DNA of 11,410 nt, taken from the NCBI GenBank assembly GCA_006227085.1, contig SBFY01000019.1, forward strand, positions 1-11,410, given 5' to 3'. Numbering within the stretch: position 1 is the first letter of the stretch; each line of letters begins with the position of its first letter. The position numbers and the translations under genes were made by a program. Below, one piece after another: positions 6,193 to 11,410 of the stretch. The stretch comes from Gammaproteobacteria bacterium (lineage in GTDB: Bacteria > Pseudomonadota > Gammaproteobacteria > Pseudomonadales > M0112). A model generated the notes under the pieces. The model was not told the DNA's origin, made no database searches, and saw nothing but the letters and a program-made list of their open reading frames with translations.

Positions 6193-8646
6193 ATGGGCGA
6201 TTCGACACACAAGGCGAAGCAAGGACAAACAACCTACCGGGTGTTCCTGGCGTGGTTGCTATGCGCGCTGGCGTGGCCTGTGCTGGCCGGCAATGGCGTT
6301 CTGTCCTTGTCCCCGGACCTGTACCGGGAGCAATTGGCACCCTACCTGTCGGAGCTGGAGGATCCGCAAGGGATCCTGACGATCCAGGACATCTTGCAGC
6401 GGGAACGTGATTTCCGGCCCGTGGCTGCGTATGTCGAGCATGGTTTCTCGCCGTCAATCTGGTGGTTTCGGTTTACGGTAAAAAATGTGTCGCCGGCAGA
6501 AATGCGGGCGGTGATCGAAACCAATGTGGGCTATTTTTATGATGTGCAGGCGTTCGGCGTCAAAGATGGTGAAGTGATTCGCCATGAGTATGCTGGATTG
6601 TCGAGACCATATACCAGCAGGCTCTTGCAGGAACCGCATATCAGCATGCCCTTGGTCGTACCTGCGCACGAATCCTATACCTGGTATATCCGTCTCGACA
6701 GCCGGGGTCATGTCATTTTCCCGGCAACGATCAGTAATTATGAAGGACATGTGAATCACCTGCTTCGTGATCGCATGTATGACAACCTGTTCTATGGGTT
6801 GGCGATAGGCATCATCCTGTACAACTTTTTCCTGTTTTTGACGACGCGCCAAAAAGCATTCGGCTTTTATGCCGTGCACCTGGTGTTCGCCATCATGACG
6901 CTATCATCATCGGATGAGGGAAGCCTTTTCGAATTCTGGCCGGCTTTTCTTGATGGCTACCAGTACCTGTCCATTTTCATATGGACACAGCTGGCCATGG
7001 TTTTCCTGCTCATGTTTACGACCGAATTCATGGGGCTTGAAAAAAATGCCCCGCGGTTGGCGGTGATCAACAAGGCCTTGGTTGGTTTTGGTTTTGCTTA
7101 CATTCTCCTGATACCCATATTGCCGATAGGTTTTGTAACAGTTGCCAGCATGCTGTTATCACTGGCGATGGTGTTGCTGGCGATTGGTGAGAGCGCGTGG
7201 GCATGGACCCAAAGGGTCAGTAACGCAGCTTTGTACCTGGCGGCAAGCTTCATCCTGGTGTTCTTTGTGTTCCTGGTGATTATTTGCTCGCCTGTGTTCG
7301 GGGTTTTTAATAACACGACGCTTGCGCATTACGGGTTGAATATCGGGTTCTCCTTGCAAATGATCATTCTTTCTGTTGGCCTGGGTCGGCAAATTAATGA
7401 GTTGCGGGAAAAAGAAATTGAAACCAACACGGAATTGTTGAAGGCACGCTTAAAAGAAGTCTCTGCCCATATGGAGGTGAATGAAGCCAGGGCAGAAAGT
7501 GAAGCGAAAGGGCGATTCCTTGCCGCCATGAGTCACGAGATACGCACACCGATGAATGGCGTGTTGGGGATGACTGAATTGTTGTCAGGCACGCATCTCG
7601 ACAAAGAACAAAAACGGTATGTCGAAGCTATTTTGGGTTCAGGGAAGGCGCTGCTGAATATCCTGAATGATGTTCTCGATTATTCCAAGATGGAAGCTGG
7701 CAAGATTGCGCTGGAATCCATCCCGTTCGATTTGCATCGCCTGGCGCATGATGCCATGGAGATTTTTTCTGCCCAGAAACGCAAGCAGGTTGAAGCGGTT
7801 TTGGATATCGACCCGGATGTTCCCGTGGTGGTTTGCGGCGATCCGACGCGCTTGCGGCAGGTGTTCATGAACCTGTTGAGCAATGCATTCAAGTTCACCG
7901 AAAGCGGCCAGGTTTCCTTGCGTATACGTGCGATGGAGCGCAATGAGCATTCGATCGATATGTGTGTGGTGGTGAGCGATACAGGCGTCGGGATTTCACC
8001 TGCCGGACAAAAACATTTGTTCCAGTCATTCACCCAGGCGGACTCCTCGACCACGCGCCGGTTTGGTGGCACCGGGTTGGGTCTGTCGATCAGCCGCACG
8101 CTGGTGGAATTGATGCAGGGCCAGATTGACCTGGCAAGCACCGAGGGTCAGGGCACGCGAGTGACCGTGCGGCTGAGGTTGGCCTTGCCGGACGAAGCCA
8201 TGCTGGCAGGGCTGCGTGGTGACTCGCATGGGCAGGCCAGTGAAGCGATGCAGCCCCTGCCAGGCTTAAGCGTGTTGGTGGCCGAGGACAACCCGGTGAA
8301 TTGCATGGTGGTGGAAGGCTTGTTGCGGCGCATTGGTGCCAACATGGTGGTAGTTCCCCATGGGCAGGCTGCGCTGGAAGCCTACCGCGAATCACCGACG
8401 GCATTTGATGTGGTGTTAATGGATTGTGAAATGCCGGTGATGGATGGCTATGCGGCAGTGGAAGCCATGCGCATCCTGGAAGAAGAAAATGGTTGGCGCC
8501 GGATGCCGGTGATTGCCTTGTCGGCACATCTTGGGCAGGAAGTCCCTGCCCATGCCGGCTTTGATGCGTTCCTGCAAAAACCGGTTAGCCTGAAGCAGCT
8601 GCATGCAGCGTTGCGCCCTTACTGGCAATCACACGCTCAACCCTGA
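6193..8646 (+). CDS. Hybrid sensor histidine kinase, 7TMR-DISM sensor with receiver domain
   Basis: From the ATG at 6193 this is an 817-residue inner-membrane hybrid kinase. After a signal segment (about 15-32) comes a periplasmic 7TMR-DISM extracellular type 2 domain (about 50-185, WWFRFTVKN, YTWYIRLDSRGH), a family thought to bind small ligands such as sugars. Seven hydrophobic helices follow (about 198-398), then a coiled-coil linker (about 400-440). The H-box MSHEIRTPMNG has phospho-acceptor H448. The ATPase domain shows N564 (NLLSNAFKFT), DTGVG (596-600) and GGTGLGL (625-631). The receiver has E698-D699, phospho-acceptor D744 (LMDCEMPVMDG), S777 and K796. No Hpt domain is present, so phosphate probably passes to a separate Hpt protein. 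Starts at 6151 or TTG 6145 would also be in frame; 6193 is preferred for its promoter spacing and signal peptide. The end overlaps the convergent luciferase-like gene by 10 bases. Confidence 0.92.
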   Translation: MGDSTHKAKQGQTTYRVFLAWLLCALAWPVLAGNGVLSLSPDLYREQLAPYLSELEDPQGILTIQDILQRERDFRPVAAYVEHGFSPSIWWFRFTVKNVSPAEMRAVIETNVGYFYDVQAFGVKDGEVIRHEYAGLSRPYTSRLLQEPHISMPLVVPAHESYTWYIRLDSRGHVIFPATISNYEGHVNHLLRDRMYDNLFYGLAIGIILYNFFLFLTTRQKAFGFYAVHLVFAIMTLSSSDEGSLFEFWPAFLDGYQYLSIFIWTQLAMVFLLMFTTEFMGLEKNAPRLAVINKALVGFGFAYILLIPILPIGFVTVASMLLSLAMVLLAIGESAWAWTQRVSNAALYLAASFILVFFVFLVIICSPVFGVFNNTTLAHYGLNIGFSLQMIILSVGLGRQINELREKEIETNTELLKARLKEVSAHMEVNEARAESEAKGRFLAAMSHEIRTPMNGVLGMTELLSGTHLDKEQKRYVEAILGSGKALLNILNDVLDYSKMEAGKIALESIPFDLHRLAHDAMEIFSAQKRKQVEAVLDIDPDVPVVVCGDPTRLRQVFMNLLSNAFKFTESGQVSLRIRAMERNEHSIDMCVVVSDTGVGISPAGQKHLFQSFTQADSSTTRRFGGTGLGLSISRTLVELMQGQIDLASTEGQGTRVTVRLRLALPDEAMLAGLRGDSHGQASEAMQPLPGLSVLVAEDNPVNCMVVEGLLRRIGANMVVVPHGQAALEAYRESPTAFDVVLMDCEMPVMDGYAAVEAMRILEEENGWRRMPVIALSAHLGQEVPAHAGFDAFLQKPVSLKQLHAALRPYWQSHAQP

Positions 8647-9518
8647 ACCAGCTTCGCTGCGCCGTGCACTTCCTGCAAATGATCGGAGGCGGGCACCAGG
8701 AACACTTCCTCGCAACCGGCGGCTTGCATATCAGCCAATGCATCGCTGACCGCTGATGGCGTATGACGCGTCATGCTATCGGCCATCATGCGGGCAAACC
8801 CGCTGTCCAGGACTTTCAGGTAATCAAAGACATAGTGCTGCAAGCGGGTCTGGCTATCCTCGGGGTGCAGGCAGTACCAGAAGCCGCCGACCTTGCGGGG
8901 TGGCGTGCTGCGGCCTGCTTTGTCCCAGGCTTCTTCGGCCATACGGAACAGGGTTTCGATTTCGGCGCGGTTACCGTTCATGGAGAAGGCATAAATGCCG
9001 TCCGCCCATTGCGCAACGCGCGCCATGCTCTTGGGTCCCATGACGCCAGCCAGGATCGGCGGGCCCCCGGCTTGTACGGGCATCGGCCCGACCGGGTCGG
9101 CACCTTCAAACGGCGGTTCCCCGGCCCAAATGCGGCGCATTTCGGCAATTTGCTCATCCATGCGTTGGTGGCGGCGGGCGAATGATGCGCCGACGGCTTG
9201 ATAATCATGCTCGCGCCCCCCGACGCCGACGGTCACTTCAACGCGACCATTCGAGAGGACATCCAGGGTGGCAATTTCCTTGGCCGCCCAGACGGCAGAA
9301 TGCATCGGCAGGACATACAGTGACGGCACGATCCTGACCCGTTCGGTCACAGCCGCGGCTGCCGCCAGCACATTGCGCATCTCCAGGGTGGGTCCGGTAA
9401 TGCGTTCCCCGCAGGAAAGGCTTTGGAAGGGGCCGTTATCGATCGCCCGGCACCAGTCGAGAATGGTTTGCCGGTTCAGGCCGGGTTTCATGTAAGGCAG
9501 GCAGATGCCGAAGTCCAT
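8637..9518 (-). CDS. LLM-class (luciferase-like) flavin-dependent oxidoreductase
   Basis: The 293-residue protein belongs to the bacterial luciferase-like TIM-barrel family, which uses FMNH2 or F420. Diagnostic blocks are the N-terminal strand MDFGICLPY, LAAAAAVTERVRIVPSLYVLP (51-71), the LDVLSNGRVEVTVGVGG cofactor region (85-101) followed by HDYQAVG, and GGPPILAGVMGPKSMARVAQWADG (151-174). Length is normal and the frame is intact. Its substrate is unknown; relatives oxidise a wide range of small organic compounds or act on F420-linked substrates. AGGGA lies about 9 bases before the ATG at 9518. The stop overlaps the end of the convergent kinase gene by 10 bases. No neighbour on the same strand is close enough to call an operon with confidence: the DUF4124 gene ends 93 bases upstream. 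Confidence 0.9.
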   Translation of the reverse strand: MDFGICLPYMKPGLNRQTILDWCRAIDNGPFQSLSCGERITGPTLEMRNVLAAAAAVTERVRIVPSLYVLPMHSAVWAAKEIATLDVLSNGRVEVTVGVGGREHDYQAVGASFARRHQRMDEQIAEMRRIWAGEPPFEGADPVGPMPVQAGGPPILAGVMGPKSMARVAQWADGIYAFSMNGNRAEIETLFRMAEEAWDKAGRSTPPRKVGGFWYCLHPEDSQTRLQHYVFDYLKVLDSGFARMMADSMTRHTPSAVSDALADMQAAGCEEVFLVPASDHLQEVHGAAKLVQG

Positions 9519-9611
9519 GGGTTCTTCCCTGTGTGTGCGATGGTGCTGTAGTGTACGCCGCCCTGTGTGAGCAGGACGTCCTCCGAATGGGGGAGACTGC
9601 CTGTTTATTGG

Positions 9612-9920
9612 TTATTGGCTGGGGCGGGTCTTCTGGTACTGCTCAATGCTGCGATCCAGCCGTTGGCGGTTAATCGGGGAGCGGTGGGTTTCGCTGCCGC
9701 CGGAGGCTGGTTCTACGGTTCGCAGGGTCGTTTCGGGCGCCGTCACTTGCGGTGTTTTTCCCTGCGGAGCTGCCTCGCCGGGATTCACGGCAGGTGGGCG
9801 ATCACTGATGTGTAATTTGCCATTGGCATCACGCCATTGGTAAACCTTCCCGGCCAGGGCGCTTGTCGGGAAACAGCTGGCGCAAATCATCAGCAGGGTA
9901 ATGAGTATTCGGGGTATCAT
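9612..9920 (-). CDS. Small secreted DUF4124 domain protein
   Basis: The protein has 102 residues from the ATG at 9920. An N-terminal Sec signal peptide (MIPRILITLLMICASCFPTSALA, probable cleavage after ALA at 23) is followed by the DUF4124 core GKVYQWRDANGKLHISDRPP (24-43). This short motif is common at the N-terminus of proteobacterial envelope proteins. The remainder is a proline/threonine/glutamine-rich tail without a recognisable domain, ending ...IEQYQKTRPSQ. The two cysteines lie in the signal segment and do not form a proper lipobox, so a lipoprotein is unlikely. The frame stays open upstream to 10070, but those residues do not look like a protein and lie across the promoter region. 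GGAAG stands upstream of the chosen start. Function is unknown. Confidence 0.82.
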   Translation of the reverse strand: MIPRILITLLMICASCFPTSALAGKVYQWRDANGKLHISDRPPAVNPGEAAPQGKTPQVTAPETTLRTVEPASGGSETHRSPINRQRLDRSIEQYQKTRPSQ

Positions 9921-9948
9921 GGGCGGCGCTTCCGGGGGGTGTCTCTCC

Positions 9949-9975
9949 AGTATAGGCCAGGATAGGCACCGACAA
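9949..9975 (-). promoter_or_regulatory. Candidate promoter of the DUF4124 gene
   Basis: On the minus strand TTGTCG (9975-9970, 4 of 6 matches) precedes TATACT (9954-9949, 5 of 6) by 15 bases, a somewhat short spacer. Transcription would start near 9942, leaving a leader of about 21 bases before the ATG at 9920. This agrees with the shorter reading of the DUF4124 gene. Confidence 0.35.
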
Positions 9976-10026
9976 GCCGGATTGTGATCGTTGTCCGAAA
10001 GTGGTGAGACGGGGTTATAAAAACAG

Positions 10027-10035
10027 CCCCCCCCC
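10027..10035. repeat. Run of nine C in the DUF4124/GGDEF intergenic region
   Basis: Nine consecutive C lie between the divergent DUF4124 and CHASE-GGDEF genes, about 45 bases upstream of the likely extended -10 element of the GGDEF gene. Homopolymer tracts of this length are prone to slippage and could change promoter spacing or upstream binding. The tract is seen directly; a phase-variable effect is only inference. Confidence 0.6.
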
Positions 10036-10078
10036 TTTGGAATCGGTATAAGAAATGAGAAGCGCATCACAAAAGCGT

Positions 10079-10087
10079 TGCTATACT
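10079..10087 (+). promoter_or_regulatory. Extended -10 promoter of the CHASE-GGDEF gene
   Basis: TGCTATACT combines the TGn extension with TATACT (5 of 6 matches to TATAAT). No good -35 box is present at the usual distance, as is common for extended -10 promoters. Transcription would start near 10094, about 30 bases before the ATG at 10124. Confidence 0.45.
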
Positions 10088-10123
10088 CAAACCAGAATCA
10101 TCTAAAACACGGAAAGTTTAATA

Positions 10124-11410
10124 ATGTTCCGGTTAGTTGTACTCGTCATTCTTGGCGCGGTAGGCGTCTTTCTGAGCGGTTACACCGCTTGGCGCCTGGC
10201 AGGCTCGGAATTCGAAAATATCCAGCTCGAGTTTACCGTCGACATTAATAAACGGGCGGCGGCGTTCGAGCGCGAGCTGGAACTGCAATACGAAACCCTC
10301 TACCGCTGGAAAAGCTTCATTGAAGCCTACGGCGATATCCCCCAGGCCCAGTTCGATGCCATCAGTGACGATGTGCTGCGGCGCCATGCTGGTATCACCA
10401 CGGTCGCCTGGGCCCTCAGGGTGCCGCATTCCCAGCGTGCAGCGGTTGAACGGCAGCTCGGTGCCATCGGGGCGGCACCCGCCTTCCTGGAAGTGGATAC
10501 TTCCGGCTTTAATTCCAAGGAGTTTTCCCGTGGCGGCGTCGGGATTTCCATCCAGGTGGCGGCTGAGCGGGATGAATACTTCCCATTGATGATGATTGCC
10601 CCGCAGGGCAGTCTCGGCCTGGTCTTGTCCCTGGATGTCAAAGGTGACCCGGTTCGCGTCAAGGATATTGCCAAGGCCCGGGCCAGTGGTGAGATCCAGG
10701 CGACCGAGCTGTTCCCTTCGCCATTTTCAGAGGCAAAGGAAACCATTTTTGCAGCATTTGTGCCTGTCTATAGCGGGAACCCCATCGTGCCAGCCGACCG
10801 GGTGGCGAATACCAAGGGTTTGATCATGGCCAGCTTCCAATTGAAAGCCGTGGTGGACAAATCCGGCCTGCTGCTGGGTTTGCCCCAAGGGGTGCGATTG
10901 GAGCTCCGGGATGACAGTGAAACCCTGGGCGGGGCTTTACGGCAGATCAACCTGGCCGGCAATGGCGGCCACAGTTGGCTGGATGAATATATCTATGAGC
11001 GGCCGTTGCGGGAAATGGCGGGGCGCCAATGGCGTTTGGTGGCCACACCATCGAGTGCCTATATCAATGCCCGTCGCAGCAGCCAGCCGATCTATGCGTT
11101 CATTTTCGGTTCTTCGATGACGTTGCTGACACTGGCGTATATCCGTTTGATGCAGGAGCGGACACGCGTGGTGGAAGAGTTGGTCGAGGAGCGTACCCGC
11201 GAATTGAATGAAGCCAACCGGCAGCTGGAGCGCATGACCCGTACCGATGGTCTCACCCGGGTGGCGAACCGCCGTTACTTTGATGAATACCTTGCCCAGG
11301 AATGGAAACGCGCCGAGCGCGCCAAGACACCGTTGGCGATCATCCTGATTGATATTGACCATTTCAAGAAATACAACGACCACTATGGCCATATTGAAGG
11401 CGATCACTGC
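10124..11410 (+). CDS. CHASE-domain diguanylate cyclase (GGDEF), C-terminus outside window
   Basis: 429 codons are visible and the frame is open to the right edge. The first helix (about 3-24) anchors the protein in the inner membrane. A periplasmic CHASE sensor domain fills about 40-310, with VAWALRVPHSQRAAVE (94-109) and ETIFAAFVPVY (206-216). A second helix lies at about 322-343. A short coiled coil (344-372) leads into the start of the GGDEF domain, with DGLTRVANRR (375-384) and LIDIDHFKKYND (408-419), where D410 is the expected metal ligand and N418 the guanine contact. The GGDEF signature itself lies beyond the window, so activity in making cyclic di-GMP cannot be confirmed. GGAAAG stands about 8 bases before the ATG. 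CHASE ligands are small molecules such as cytokinin-like compounds or peptides in the known cases; none can be assigned here. Confidence 0.9.
   Translation, partial: MFRLVVLVILGAVGVFLSGYTAWRLAGSEFENIQLEFTVDINKRAAAFERELELQYETLYRWKSFIEAYGDIPQAQFDAISDDVLRRHAGITTVAWALRVPHSQRAAVERQLGAIGAAPAFLEVDTSGFNSKEFSRGGVGISIQVAAERDEYFPLMMIAPQGSLGLVLSLDVKGDPVRVKDIAKARASGEIQATELFPSPFSEAKETIFAAFVPVYSGNPIVPADRVANTKGLIMASFQLKAVVDKSGLLLGLPQGVRLELRDDSETLGGALRQINLAGNGGHSWLDEYIYERPLREMAGRQWRLVATPSSAYINARRSSQPIYAFIFGSSMTLLTLAYIRLMQERTRVVEELVEERTRELNEANRQLERMTRTDGLTRVANRRYFDEYLAQEWKRAERAKTPLAIILIDIDHFKKYNDHYGHIEGDHC

Noticed and set aside
9573..9582. Perfect palindrome AGGACGTCCT between the luciferase-like and DUF4124 genes
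   Set aside because: It has no loop and no T-run, so it is not a terminator, and one 10-base palindrome is not surprising at this GC content.
9921..10070. Longer reading of the DUF4124 gene with 50 extra N-terminal residues
   Set aside because: The extension precedes a perfect signal peptide, includes the poly-C tract and covers the likely promoter, so the internal ATG at 9920 is preferred.
1..11410. CRISPR array, tRNA, insertion sequence or integration site
   Set aside because: No regularly spaced repeats, cloverleaf-like segment, transposase or integrase motif, or flanking direct repeats were seen.

Overview
The window is ordinary-looking chromosomal DNA of a Gram-negative bacterium, most likely a gammaproteobacterium. 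The pointers are an outer-membrane TonB-dependent receptor, a 5'-deoxynucleotidase close to Escherichia coli YfbR, a perfect CRP-type palindrome, DUF4124, DUF3014 and DUF2505 proteins, a 7TMR-DISM hybrid histidine kinase and a CHASE-GGDEF protein. Base composition is moderately GC-rich by eye. The genus cannot be fixed from sequence alone; a Cellvibrio-like or Pseudomonas-like environmental bacterium is my guess. There is no tRNA, rRNA, CRISPR array, insertion sequence, phage gene or transposase.

Layout, left to right. (1) Minus strand: the first 526 codons of a TonB-dependent receptor whose C-terminal barrel runs off the left edge. (2) Plus strand, divergent from it across a short regulatory gap: yfbR, coupled by a 4-base overlap to a PAPS-type sulfotransferase-like gene. 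That gene is broken by one in-frame TGA, after which the same reading frame continues to a convincing family C-terminus. (3) Minus strand, convergent: a collinear set read as short-chain dehydrogenase, PPOX-family flavin protein, DUF3014 membrane-anchored protein and DUF2505 START-like protein, with gaps of 66, 28 and 16 bases. (4) Plus strand, divergent from the dehydrogenase: a hybrid histidine kinase with a 7TMR-DISM sensor, a kinase core and one receiver domain. (5) Minus strand: a luciferase-like flavin oxidoreductase overlapping the kinase tail to tail by 10 bases, then a small secreted DUF4124 protein. (6) Plus strand: a CHASE-GGDEF diguanylate cyclase cut by the right edge.

Functionally the window mixes nutrient uptake, nucleotide clean-up, flavin/NAD redox enzymes, envelope proteins of unknown role and two membrane signalling proteins. 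The most notable points are the single-codon break in the sulfotransferase gene, the perfect CRP-like site between the receptor and yfbR, a GC-rich hairpin that includes the start codon of the PPOX gene, and a run of nine C upstream of the GGDEF gene. I found no convincing evidence for a new multi-gene system.
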